A stretch of DNA of 11,515 nucleotides from UBA2093 sp049454855 (GCA_049454855.1 JBMUAQ010000069.1:1-11515), one strand, 5' to 3'; counted from the stretch's first letter, positions 1 to 5,992 are shown. Notes: a model not told the origin generated them from the sequence alone. Program-made: numbers and translations.

Positions 1-796
1 CGCCGGCGGCCTGCGCCTGGAGTGACAGCAGGCCCTTGTTCAGCCCGTCAACCGTCTCACCGAGCCAGCGGTCCTGGAGCAACAACTTTGTGCTCCGGTG
101 CAGCGACTCACCGTCGGTGATCGAGTTCGCCGACGCACGGTCGCTGTCGGCGGTGCGCACGTGGTAGCGCGCCAGCACCTGGGGCTCATGCACGAACCGG
201 CCGGCCCGAACGGCACGGAGATTGAACTCCCAGTCGCCGAGCACGGGCAGCGACTCGTCGAAACCGCCGACGCGGGTCACGAGCGAGGTGCGGAACAGTG
301 CGGCAACCGGAGGGAAGGTGTTGGCGCCGATCATCCCGCGGAACGTGAGCCGCCCCTCGTTCAACCAGAACGGCTCCTCGCGCACCGGCCACACCTTGTC
401 GCCCCTCATCGTCTCGATCACCTTCGTGAGCCCCGTGACGACCGCGCTCGCGCCGGGTTCGACGGAGAGACGGGCGGTGGTGACGGAGAGAAAGTCCGGG
501 TGCCACACGTCGTCATCGTCGTGGACCGCGAAGAACTCACCCTCTGTTGTGGCTAGCGCCCGGTTCGACGCTGCCTCCATGCCGACCCGCTCGGGCAGGT
601 GAAGAACGGAGTGACTCCCGGCGGAACGGGGCACGGGCGATGCCGCGACCACGGAATCGACAGCCGCCGGGTCACCGCCGTTGTTCACCACGACCAGGTG
701 CCAGTCGCGGTGGGTCTGCGCGGCGACGCTGGCGAGGGCACGGGCAAGCAGCACGGGCCGTTCGTACGTGCGCATCACGATGATGACGCGGCTCAC
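1..796 (-). CDS. Family 2 glycosyltransferase (partial, C-terminus outside window)
   Basis: The 265 visible residues form a GT-A glycosyltransferase of family 2, which moves a sugar from a nucleotide-sugar donor to an acceptor, usually in cell-wall or exopolysaccharide synthesis. The N-terminal strand VSRVIIVMRTYERP is followed by the usual SVAAQTH helix. The metal-binding acidic cluster HDDDD lies at residues 92-96 and the acceptor-side GDWEFNLR motif at 187-194. The frame stays open to base 1, so the C-terminus is missing. I chose GTG at 796 because a strong purine run (AAGGGGGG, 801-808) lies just upstream; an ATG eight codons in would cut the first beta strand. No membrane segment is visible, so the enzyme is probably cytoplasmic or peripheral. 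Donor and acceptor cannot be told from sequence. The fold is clear; the specific role is unknown. Confidence 0.88.
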   Translation of the reverse strand, partial: MSRVIIVMRTYERPVLLARALASVAAQTHRDWHLVVVNNGGDPAAVDSVVAASPVPRSAGSHSVLHLPERVGMEAASNRALATTEGEFFAVHDDDDVWHPDFLSVTTARLSVEPGASAVVTGLTKVIETMRGDKVWPVREEPFWLNEGRLTFRGMIGANTFPPVAALFRTSLVTRVGGFDESLPVLGDWEFNLRAVRAGRFVHEPQVLARYHVRTADSDRASANSITDGESLHRSTKLLLQDRWLGETVDGLNKGLLSLQAQAAG

Positions 797-800
797 CTGG

Positions 801-808
801 CCCCCCTT
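801..808 (-). promoter_or_regulatory. Ribosome binding site of the glycosyltransferase gene
   Basis: On the minus strand AAGGGGGG ends four bases before the GTG at 796, so the core AAGGGG sits at a workable distance. This site decides the GTG start over the downstream ATG. Confidence 0.6.
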
Positions 809-826
809 GCTGCGGACATCCCGACG

Positions 827-832
827 AGCCTA
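827..832 (-). promoter_or_regulatory. Putative -10 box (TAGGCT) for the glycosyltransferase gene
   Basis: TAGGCT fits the actinobacterial TANNNT -10 consensus and lies in the 59-bp gap after the membrane-protein gene. A start about seven bases downstream would fall at an ATG (817-819). That ATG opens an eight-codon frame whose TGA overlaps the glycosyltransferase GTG as GTGA. No convincing -35 box is seen. Confidence 0.4.
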
Positions 833-855
833 CAAACGGCCGTGCCGGCGGTCGG

Positions 856-1119
856 TCAGCCCGCGTCCCCGGCGCGCCAGGTGCGCACCAGTGCGGCGGT
901 GCCCGCGATGAAGACCACCAGACCGATGAGACGGGCACCGATGCCCACGTCCAACAACCACATCCATCCGCCCATGAACAGCGCCGGCAGCGACACCACC
1001 GTGGCGAGGGCCCTGCCCGCCGTGGAGCGGGGCCGGCGCACCACCACGAGCGCGGCCACGACACCGGAAAGCAGGATGGCAAGCATCACGACGGCGGCGG
1101 CCATGGCGAGCGATTCCAC
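856..1119 (-). CDS. Small hypothetical membrane protein (87 aa)
   Basis: I do not recognise a family. The protein is almost entirely hydrophobic with three likely membrane helices at about residues 4-27, 36-57 and 61-78. A short basic loop (RRPRST, 28-33) after the first helix suggests that loop is cytoplasmic. No catalytic motif or lipobox is visible. The GTG start at 1119 lies exactly six bases after a TAGGGT box, suggesting a leaderless transcript; an ATG at 1104 is the alternative and would shorten the first helix. Third-position GC and length fit a real gene. It sits between tRNA-Ala and the glycosyltransferase gene on the same strand, and an 8-bp inverted repeat straddles its start. A membrane role is safe; the function is unknown. 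Confidence 0.7.
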   Translation of the reverse strand: MESLAMAAAVVMLAILLSGVVAALVVVRRPRSTAGRALATVVSLPALFMGGWMWLLDVGIGARLIGLVVFIAGTAALVRTWRAGDAG

Positions 1120-1140
1120 GGGCGCACCCTATGCCCGTGG
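1116..1140. repeat. Perfect 8-bp inverted repeat over promoter and start of the membrane-protein gene
   Basis: The arms are CCACGGGC (1116-1123) and GCCCGTGG (1133-1140) with a nine-base spacer. The dyad encloses the TAGGGT box and includes the GTG start of the small membrane-protein gene. It also lies 18 bases beyond the 3' end of tRNA-Ala, so in the tRNA read-through RNA it would fold as a hairpin, though no U run follows. It could be an operator or a processing or termination hairpin. Confidence 0.5.
1126..1131 (-). promoter_or_regulatory. Putative leaderless -10 box (TAGGGT) for the small membrane protein
   Basis: TAGGGT on the minus strand is followed by six bases and then the GTG at 1119, the spacing expected when transcription starts at the first base of the start codon. 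The box lies inside the spacer of an 8-bp inverted repeat (1116-1140). Confidence 0.5.
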
Positions 1141-1157
1141 GTACAGGGAAGGGACGG

Positions 1158-1233
<76 letters not shown>

Positions 1234-1248
1234 GATTCGGGAGCCCTC

Positions 1249-1254
1249 ACCCTA
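1249..1254 (-). promoter_or_regulatory. Putative -10 box (TAGGGT) for tRNA-Ala
   Basis: TAGGGT on the minus strand lies 15 bases before the first base of the tRNA, which would give a precursor leader of roughly nine bases. The hexamer is identical to the box before the small membrane-protein gene. A -35 element would fall near the rsfS stop codon, but none is convincing. Confidence 0.4.
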
Positions 1255-1266
1255 CCCAAACAGGTC

Positions 1267-1280
1267 GGGTCTCACGACCC
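1267..1280 (-). other. Small hairpin at the rsfS stop codon
   Basis: In the minus-strand RNA, GGGUC-GUGA-GACCC forms a 5-bp stem closed by a GNRA-type tetraloop, with the rsfS UGA stop inside the loop. Only a short, interrupted U stretch (CUGUUU) follows, so it is at best a weak terminator. It may instead stabilise the 3' end of the operon mRNA ahead of the tRNA. Confidence 0.35.
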
Positions 1281-1643
1281 CGGGTCGGCCTTCCAGTCCA
1301 CGGGCACCACGTCCCTGTAGAGGCGCTCGATCTCGTAGAAGCGGCGGGTCTCCTCGGCAAACACGTGCACCACGACCTCGCCGTAGTCGATGAGCACCCA
1401 CTGCTGCTCGCCGGTGCCCTCGGAGCGCAGCGGCCCCCTGCCGGTCTCGTCTCTCACCCGGCGCAGCACCTCGTCGGTCACGGCACGCACCTGACGCGGG
1501 TTCGATGCGCTCGCCACCACGAAGAACTCCGTCACGGCGATCACGTCCCCCACGGGGAGAACCACCACGTCGGTGGCGAGTTTGTCGTCGCACGCACGGG
1601 CACACGTGACTGCCAGCGCTAGTGCTGCCAGGTCGAGACTCAC
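1272..1643 (-). CDS. rsfS: Ribosome silencing factor RsfS
   Basis: This 123-residue protein is a RsfS/Iojap homologue. RsfS binds L14 (uL14) on the 50S subunit, blocks joining to 30S, and lowers translation in starvation or stationary phase. Family landmarks run in order: DDKLATDVVVLPV (19-31), the core VTEFFVVASASNPRQVRAV (37-55), GEQQWVLIDYGEVVVHVF (78-95) and the C-terminal helix FYEIERLYRDV (102-112). The length is usual for the family. I chose GTG at 1643 because it overlaps the stop of the preceding gene as GTGA, the mark of translational coupling, and gives the expected N-terminus. It is the last protein gene of the nadD–LCP-like–rsfS set, a common actinobacterial order. Nothing is missing or odd. 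Confidence 0.95.
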   Translation of the reverse strand: MSLDLAALALAVTCARACDDKLATDVVVLPVGDVIAVTEFFVVASASNPRQVRAVTDEVLRRVRDETGRGPLRSEGTGEQQWVLIDYGEVVVHVFAEETRRFYEIERLYRDVVPVDWKADPGS

Positions 1644-2887
1644 TCGGGCACCGTGCTCGAGCTCGTGGTGGTCACGATGGTGCGGCCGGCCGGGCTGCCG
1701 ACGAACTCGCGGAAGTTCTCGCCCAGCACGATTCGGGCGTTGACACCCTCGATCACCTCGTCGGTGAGTTGATAGGAGAGCTCCCCCATGAGCGTCACGT
1801 ACTGGCCGAGGTCGTTGCGCACGACTGGGTCGTTGAAGAACACTCGTGTCTCCTGCTCGGGCGCGGCGGTGACGGTGCGCACCACGACCACGTTGGCTCC
1901 GGCGTAGGCGAGCCGCAGGACCGCCTCGCGCACAAGGCTCGAGTCGTCGTACGGGGTGTCGATCATGAGCGCGAGGCTGTTCGACACGAGTGCAATGGCA
2001 CTCGGGGCGATGCTGGCCATCACCATGATCACCTCGCCGCCGTCGAGGTCGTACAGGTCCACGTTCCCCGGGTTGCGCACGGCGTCGGTCACGAGCGTCG
2101 CCGACAGCTGCCACACCTGGACCGGGCCGGCGAGCAGCGCCGAGTAGTACGCCGCGATGTCAGCCGGCTCCGTCGCCTCGTCGTCCGCTGCGACCGTGGT
2201 GTCCGTGGAAGTCGGGGCGGTGCCCGCGGCGGCGACCGCCGACCACAGTTCCCTCACGTTCGGCAGCCGGGACGTCTCGGCGACACCGTCCTGGGAGGCG
2301 GCAAGTGCGGCCGCGATGCGGTCGGGCGCGAGCGTGGACGGACCCGCCGGGGCAACCTCGACGACCGTGCCGTCGGCACGGGTGTCCATCACCGGGGAGG
2401 GCAGCGTGACCTCACGCTCACCCACCGGAGCAAGAACCGTCGCGAGCTCCGTCGCGGTCATGTCGTCAGCGGTCGAGAACGACACGTTGAGAAGTCCCTC
2501 GACGTCAGCCCGCAGTGCCGCGAGGGCCGCCGCAGGATCGGGCGCCCCCGTGTAGGAATCGGCAACGCGGTGGATGGTCCCCGTCTTCGGGATCTCCGCG
2601 TTCGCACCGACGGGAATCGACACGATGCTCCCGCCGCGGCCCGACGGGGCCACCGCGAGCATCGCCATCGAGGCGACCTGTCCCCTGTCGTTCACCACGG
2701 CAAGGAGAGCCGTCGGCGTCGTGGGGATCCGGGTGGTGGGACGGTTGTCGACGTTGTCACCGCCGGACTCGTTCAACAACCGGTTCGCCCCCAGCACGAG
2801 ACCCGAGGGAAGAGCGAGCAACCCCGCAACGCCCAGGGCCACCGCCGTGAGTGCTCGTCGCCTGCGCCGCGATGCGATAGCACTCAT
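1640..2887 (-). CDS. Membrane-anchored LCP-like (LytR/CpsA/Psr) protein with degenerate active site
   Basis: This 415-residue protein has a basic N-terminus (SRRRRRA, 6-12) and one membrane segment at about 13-33, so the rest is probably extracytoplasmic. Residues 59-165 follow the outline of an LCP domain, which in active members attaches glycopolymers to peptidoglycan (TALLAVVNDRG, GSIVSIPVGANAEIP, AALAALRADVEGLLNV, LATVLAPVG). The residues expected for catalysis are absent: the usual R-S-D-T stretch reads QVASMAML (70-77), and SIPRD reads SIPVG (90-94). A loop rich in Ala, Thr and acidic residues (220-243) precedes a LytR_C-like end (about 285-395), finishing with VNARIVLGENF. The ATG at 2887 overlaps the nadD stop as ATGA. 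I infer a non-catalytic binding or scaffold protein. The domain calls rest on pattern, so a remote relative is possible. Confidence 0.75.
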   Translation of the reverse strand: MSAIASRRRRRALTAVALGVAGLLALPSGLVLGANRLLNESGGDNVDNRPTTRIPTTPTALLAVVNDRGQVASMAMLAVAPSGRGGSIVSIPVGANAEIPKTGTIHRVADSYTGAPDPAAALAALRADVEGLLNVSFSTADDMTATELATVLAPVGEREVTLPSPVMDTRADGTVVEVAPAGPSTLAPDRIAAALAASQDGVAETSRLPNVRELWSAVAAAGTAPTSTDTTVAADDEATEPADIAAYYSALLAGPVQVWQLSATLVTDAVRNPGNVDLYDLDGGEVIMVMASIAPSAIALVSNSLALMIDTPYDDSSLVREAVLRLAYAGANVVVVRTVTAAPEQETRVFFNDPVVRNDLGQYVTLMGELSYQLTDEVIEGVNARIVLGENFREFVGSPAGRTIVTTTSSSTVPE

Positions 2888-3513
2888 GCGGCCCCCGCAT
2901 ACAGGCCGTGACCGGCGATGACCCGTGCCACTGCCGCGCCGACGTCGCCGCTCACGTCCTCGCCGCGGGCCACCGCGGCACGCACGGAACTGCTCGACAC
3001 GTGCGCGGGCGTCATCGTGACGAACACTGCGCGGCCGCCACCGTCGGGGACGGGCGCACTCTCGTCTCCCCTGTTCACCACGACGAGCGTAGAGAGCGAA
3101 GCGACGACACCGGGGCGCCTCCACGTTCCGAAGGCGCGGGCGGTGTCGGCGCCGATGATGAGGTGCACGTCCATCCCGGGTGTCTCGGCGTGGAGCTCCT
3201 CCAGGGTGTCGGCCGTGTAGGTGGGCCCTCCCCGCCTGATCTCGCGGTCGTCCACGCCGAGACCCTCCTCACCCTGCACGAGGGCACGAACCATCGCCAG
3301 GCGCACCAGCGCGTCGGTGACGTCCCTCCCGCCGTCGGTCTTCTGCCAGGGGTCGTTCGCCGGCAGCAGATCCACCCGGTCGAGGCCGAGGGCATCCCTC
3401 ACGGCCCGGGCCGCGGCCAGGTGGCCAAGATGGGGTGGGTCAAAGGTTCCCCCGAGCAGCCCCAGCCTCATCCCGGCCCAGTAACGGCGCGGGTCGGGGG
3501 CGTCGGAGGGCAC
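2884..3513 (-). CDS. nadD: Nicotinate-nucleotide adenylyltransferase
   Basis: NadD adenylates nicotinate mononucleotide with ATP to give deamido-NAD, a step shared by de novo and salvage NAD synthesis in the cytoplasm. The nucleotidyltransferase signature GGTFDPPHLGH is at residues 21-31, with the (H/T)xGH element intact. Further family marks are LLPANDPWQK (49-58), RGGPTYTADTLEEL (94-107), LIIGADTARAFGTW (118-131) and the ATP-binding VSSSSVR (172-178), matching ISSTxIR. The GTG at 3513 is placed six bases after a TACACT box with no ribosome binding site, consistent with leaderless initiation. An ATG at 3471 (MRLGLLGG) would give a more typical N-terminus and remains possible. It heads the operon with the LCP-like gene and rsfS, coupled by 4-nt overlaps, and is divergent from the sigma-factor gene. 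Confidence 0.95.
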   Translation of the reverse strand: MPSDAPDPRRYWAGMRLGLLGGTFDPPHLGHLAAARAVRDALGLDRVDLLPANDPWQKTDGGRDVTDALVRLAMVRALVQGEEGLGVDDREIRRGGPTYTADTLEELHAETPGMDVHLIIGADTARAFGTWRRPGVVASLSTLVVVNRGDESAPVPDGGGRAVFVTMTPAHVSSSSVRAAVARGEDVSGDVGAAVARVIAGHGLYAGAA

Positions 3514-3519
3514 CGGACG

Positions 3520-3525
3520 AGTGTA
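3520..3525 (-). promoter_or_regulatory. Putative leaderless -10 box (TACACT) for the nadD operon
   Basis: TACACT on the minus strand is followed by six bases and then the GTG at 3513, the geometry of an actinobacterial leaderless promoter. It fits TANNNT; no clear -35 hexamer is seen 16-19 bases upstream. It would drive nadD, the LCP-like gene and rsfS. Confidence 0.5.
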
Positions 3526-3592
3526 GGTGGCCTGTCCGTCACTATCCGGGCGGAGGTTGGTTTTGGCTCTAGCGCGCGGTACTGCCCCGTGT

Positions 3593-3598
3593 TACAGT
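3593..3598 (+). promoter_or_regulatory. Putative -10 box (TACAGT) for the sigma-factor gene
   Basis: TACAGT (within GTTACAGT) is the best TANNNT match upstream of the sigma gene. A start near 3604-3606 would give a leader of about 100 nt containing a nested dyad. No strong -35 is visible; a different start could be used. Confidence 0.35.
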
Positions 3599-3614
3599 CA
3601 CCTTCCCCCCGACA

Positions 3615-3646
3615 CGGGCACCCCCATGTCGACAACCCTGTGCCCG
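3615..3646. repeat. Nested dyad in the sigma-factor leader
   Basis: CGGGCAC (3615-3621) and GTGCCCG (3640-3646) form a perfect 7-bp inverted repeat. Exactly at its centre lies an 8-bp palindrome, TGTCGACA (3627-3634), sharing the same axis (3630.5). The two five-base stretches between them do not pair. The layout suits an operator with outer and inner half-sites, or an RNA stem with a self-complementary loop. It covers the ATG of a short upstream frame. Confidence 0.5.
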
Positions 3647-3706
3647 CCGCCACGGCGTGCCCCGGGAACATCACCAACACAAGGAATGTTGAACCCTTCA
3701 CCATGA
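3626..3706 (+). CDS. Possible 26-codon leader ORF ending on the sigma start codon
   Basis: An ATG at 3626 opens a frame of 26 codons whose TGA (3704-3706) overlaps the sigma ATG (3703-3705) as ATGA. The product would contain CPPPRR, a run of three prolines of the sort that can slow ribosomes, and an internal Met codon at 3686. A purine run AAGGA sits at 3681-3685. Evidence against: there is no good ribosome binding site before 3626, and many codons in its second half end in A, unlike the strongly GC3 neighbours. It could be chance. Confidence 0.25.
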   Translation: MSTTLCPPPRRAPGTSPTQGMLNPSP

Positions 3707-4530
3707 ACGACTCCATCGGTTTGTACCTGAACGACATCGGCAAGGTCCCCCTCCTCACCGCAGAGGACGAGCGCGAGCTCTCCAAGGCGATCGAGGCGGG
3801 CCGTGACGCCCAGAAGCGCATCGACAAGGGCGAGCGCTCGGCGGCCCTGCGACGCGACGTGCGCAAGGCCAGCGTGGCGAAGGACCGCTTCATCCGCGCG
3901 AACCTCCGTCTCGTGGTGTCGATTGCCCGCCGCTACCCCCTGCCCCAGGGCATGGACCTGCTCGACCTCATCCAGGAGGGCAACCTCGGCCTCGAGCACG
4001 CGGTCGACAAGTTCGACTGGCGCCGCGGCTTCAAGTTCTCCACCTACGCCACCTTCTGGATCCGCCAGGCCATCGGCCGCGCGCTCGACCAGAAGGCGAG
4101 CCTCATCCGCATCCCCGGTGACCGCTCCGCCAGCCTCCGTGCGGCGCTGCGTCAGTCATCCGGTGACGGTGAGACCCTCGATGCGACGAATGCCGAGCTG
4201 CACAGGCTCACCACCCCTGTGTCGCTCGACAAGACCGTCGGCGACGACGGCGACGCCACGCTCGGCGACCTCATGGACAACGGCCAGGGCACGCCCGAGG
4301 ACGCCGTGATGGACCTCGTCGAGAGCGAACTGCTCGAGGAGCTCCTCGGCACCCTGGAGCCGCGCGCCCGCATGGCCGTGGAGAAGCGTTTCGGTCTCTA
4401 CGACGGCGAGAAGCAGAGCTTCCGCGAGATCGGTGAGGAGCTCGGAGTCACCGCCGAGGCCGCCCGCCGTCTCGTCAGCCGCGCGGTCGAGGGTCTGAAG
4501 GAAGACGCCGTCCGCATCCTCGCGGTCTGA
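3703..4530 (+). CDS. Sigma-70-family RNA polymerase sigma factor with shortened region 3
   Basis: This 275-residue protein is a primary-like (group 2-type) sigma factor that directs RNA polymerase to promoters. Region 1.2 is at 4-33 (DSIGLYLNDIGKVPLLTAEDE). Region 2 is at 60-138: the core-binding DLLDLIQEGNLGL, then KFDWRRGFKFSTYATFWIRQAI, which melts and reads the -10. Region 4 is at 205-270 with an HTH (REIGEELGVTAEAARRLVSR, 241-260) for the -35. The stretch from RIP (136-138) to PVSLD (172-176) is only about 33 residues, some 17 fewer than in E. coli RpoD, so region 3 is trimmed. The residues after RIP read GDRSAS in place of the usual VHM-type region 3.0. No long region 1.1 is present. 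The ATG at 3703 is the first sensible start, but its ribosome binding site is poor. It is probably a lineage-specific alternative factor rather than the housekeeping one. Confidence 0.92.
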   Translation: MNDSIGLYLNDIGKVPLLTAEDERELSKAIEAGRDAQKRIDKGERSAALRRDVRKASVAKDRFIRANLRLVVSIARRYPLPQGMDLLDLIQEGNLGLEHAVDKFDWRRGFKFSTYATFWIRQAIGRALDQKASLIRIPGDRSASLRAALRQSSGDGETLDATNAELHRLTTPVSLDKTVGDDGDATLGDLMDNGQGTPEDAVMDLVESELLEELLGTLEPRARMAVEKRFGLYDGEKQSFREIGEELGVTAEAARRLVSRAVEGLKEDAVRILAV

Positions 4531-4549
4531 CCACCACTCCTCCCACGCG

Positions 4550-4590
4550 AGCCGCGCGCCCCGGGTCATTCGGCCCGACGCGCGGCTTTC
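4550..4590 (+). terminator. Hairpin terminator after the sigma-factor gene
   Basis: AGCCGCGCG (4550-4558) pairs perfectly with CGCGCGGCT (4579-4587), and an inner CGGG/CCCG stem (4562-4565/4574-4577) closes an eight-base loop. A TTT run follows (4587-4589). The stem begins 19 bases after the sigma stop. The U tract is short, but the stem is the strongest hairpin in the gap, so intrinsic termination is likely. Confidence 0.65.
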
Positions 4591-4639
4591 GCGCGTAATG
4601 CGGTTGCGAACGCGCCCCTGAGGCGCAAGGCTTTGGGCC

Positions 4640-5992
4640 ATGCCGAAGAGCTGGAGCCCGACCTCGTGGCTGAACTTCCCTGCCGCCCAGCAGCCGGAGT
4701 GGCCGGACCTAGCCGCGGTCGATGCCGCCCTGAAGCAGGTCGCGGGCTATCCCCCGCTCGTGTTCGCCGGCGAGGCGCGTGCGCTGCAGGCCTCCCTCGC
4801 CCAGGTGGCAGCAGGGAATGCGTTCCTGCTGCAGGCCGGTGACTGCGCGGAGAGCTTCGAGGAGTTCAGTGCGAACAACATCCGCGAGAAGCTCCGTGTG
4901 ATCCTGCAGATGGCAGTGGTGCTCACGTACTCCATGGGGGTGCCGGTGGTGAAGGTCGGCCGCATGGCCGGGCAGTTCGCCAAGCCGCGCTCCTCGAACA
5001 CCGAGAAGATCGGCAACCTGGAGATCCCGTCGTTCCGGGGGCACATCGTCAACGATGCCTCGCCCACCGAGGCTGCACGTGTGCCCGACCCCGACCGTCT
5101 CGTGCAGGCCTACCACCAGTCCGCATCGACGCTGAACCTTCTGCGCGCATTCACGAAGGGCGGCTTTGCCGACCTCAACCGTGTGCAGGCATGGACCCAG
5201 GAGTTCGTCGCGGCCAGCCCGGAGGGCGTGCGCTACGAACGGCTTGCATCGGAGATCGACCGTGCACTGCGCTTCATGCGCGCCGTCGGCATCGACACCG
5301 AGAACAACTCGACGCTGCACGAGGTCGACGTGTACACCAGCCACGAGGCGCTGATTCTCGGGTGGGAGGAGGCCCTCACGCGCCAGGACTCCCTCACCGG
5401 CCAGTGGTACGACTGCTCGGCACACATGCTGTGGATCGGCGAGCGCACACGGCAGCTCGACGGGGCGCACATCGAGTTCCTTCGCGGCGTCGGCAACCCC
5501 ATCGGCTGCAAGATCGGCCCGTCCGCGTCGCCGGAGTGGGTCATCGAGCTGTGCGAGAAGCTGAACCCGGCACAGGTGCCCGGTCGCCTCACCCTCATCA
5601 GCCGCATGGGCTCCGACAAGGTGGAGGACTCTCTTCGGCCGCTGCTGCGCGCTGTGCGCGACTCGGGCCATCCGGTGGTGTGGGCGTGCGACCCGATGCA
5701 CGGCAACACCGTCACCGCACCGAACGGACGCAAGACGCGCCACTTCGACGACATCGTCACCGAGATCGCCGGCTTCGTGCGTGCGCACCACGCCGAGGGA
5801 ACCTGGCCGGGCGGCATCCACGTGGAGCTCACCGGCGACGACGTCACCGAGTGCACGGGCGGCGGCCACTCCCTCACCGCCGAGGACCTCGACACCCGCT
5901 ACCAGACGATCTGCGACCCGAGGCTGAACGGCCGCCAGTCGCTGGACCTCGCGTTCCGCGTGGCCGAGCTCGTCCGCGGCTCGGATGCCTGA
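4640..5992 (+). CDS. aroG: 3-deoxy-7-phosphoheptulonate (DAHP) synthase, class II
   Basis: The enzyme condenses phosphoenolpyruvate with erythrose 4-phosphate to make DAHP, the committed first step of the shikimate pathway to aromatic amino acids, in the cytoplasm. The 450 residues are the plant-type (class II) form, close in length to the 462-residue Mycobacterium tuberculosis AroG. Metal ligands are recognisable: Cys69 in QAGDCAES, His354 in CDPMHGNT, Glu396 in GGIHVELTG and Asp426 in YQTICDPRLN. Substrate-binding motifs KVGRMAGQFAKPRS (105-118), KIGPS (291-295) and ISRMG (320-324) are intact. The N-terminus is slightly shorter than in M. tuberculosis, where that part helps form the allosteric interface, so feedback control may differ. 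The ATG at 4640 follows AAGG by nine bases. It overlaps the next gene by 8 nt. Confidence 0.97.
   Translation: MPKSWSPTSWLNFPAAQQPEWPDLAAVDAALKQVAGYPPLVFAGEARALQASLAQVAAGNAFLLQAGDCAESFEEFSANNIREKLRVILQMAVVLTYSMGVPVVKVGRMAGQFAKPRSSNTEKIGNLEIPSFRGHIVNDASPTEAARVPDPDRLVQAYHQSASTLNLLRAFTKGGFADLNRVQAWTQEFVAASPEGVRYERLASEIDRALRFMRAVGIDTENNSTLHEVDVYTSHEALILGWEEALTRQDSLTGQWYDCSAHMLWIGERTRQLDGAHIEFLRGVGNPIGCKIGPSASPEWVIELCEKLNPAQVPGRLTLISRMGSDKVEDSLRPLLRAVRDSGHPVVWACDPMHGNTVTAPNGRKTRHFDDIVTEIAGFVRAHHAEGTWPGGIHVELTGDDVTECTGGGHSLTAEDLDTRYQTICDPRLNGRQSLDLAFRVAELVRGSDA

Noticed and set aside
1272..2114. A long frame fusing rsfS to upstream sequence
   Set aside because: The portion upstream of 1643 lies out of frame inside the LCP-like gene and is Arg/Gly-rich filler. 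The GTGA overlap defines the rsfS start.
1622..2911. A 429-codon plus-strand frame opposite the LCP-like gene
   Set aside because: Its composition (Arg, His, Gly and Asp-heavy) and lack of any domain mark it as an antisense shadow. The minus-strand reading has an anchor, coupled start and stop, and family-like stretches.
2908..3702. In-frame upstream extension of the sigma factor by about 265 residues
   Set aside because: The extension runs antisense through nadD and crosses the divergent promoter region. Region 1.2 begins right at the ATG at 3703, so the extra residues are not part of the protein.
4709..5869. A 386-codon minus-strand frame opposite DAHP synthase, and similar long antisense frames at 5874-6824 and 9263-10426
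   Set aside because: All three lie wholly or almost wholly opposite genes with complete catalytic motifs and have shadow-like composition; none shows a ribosome binding site or recognisable domain.
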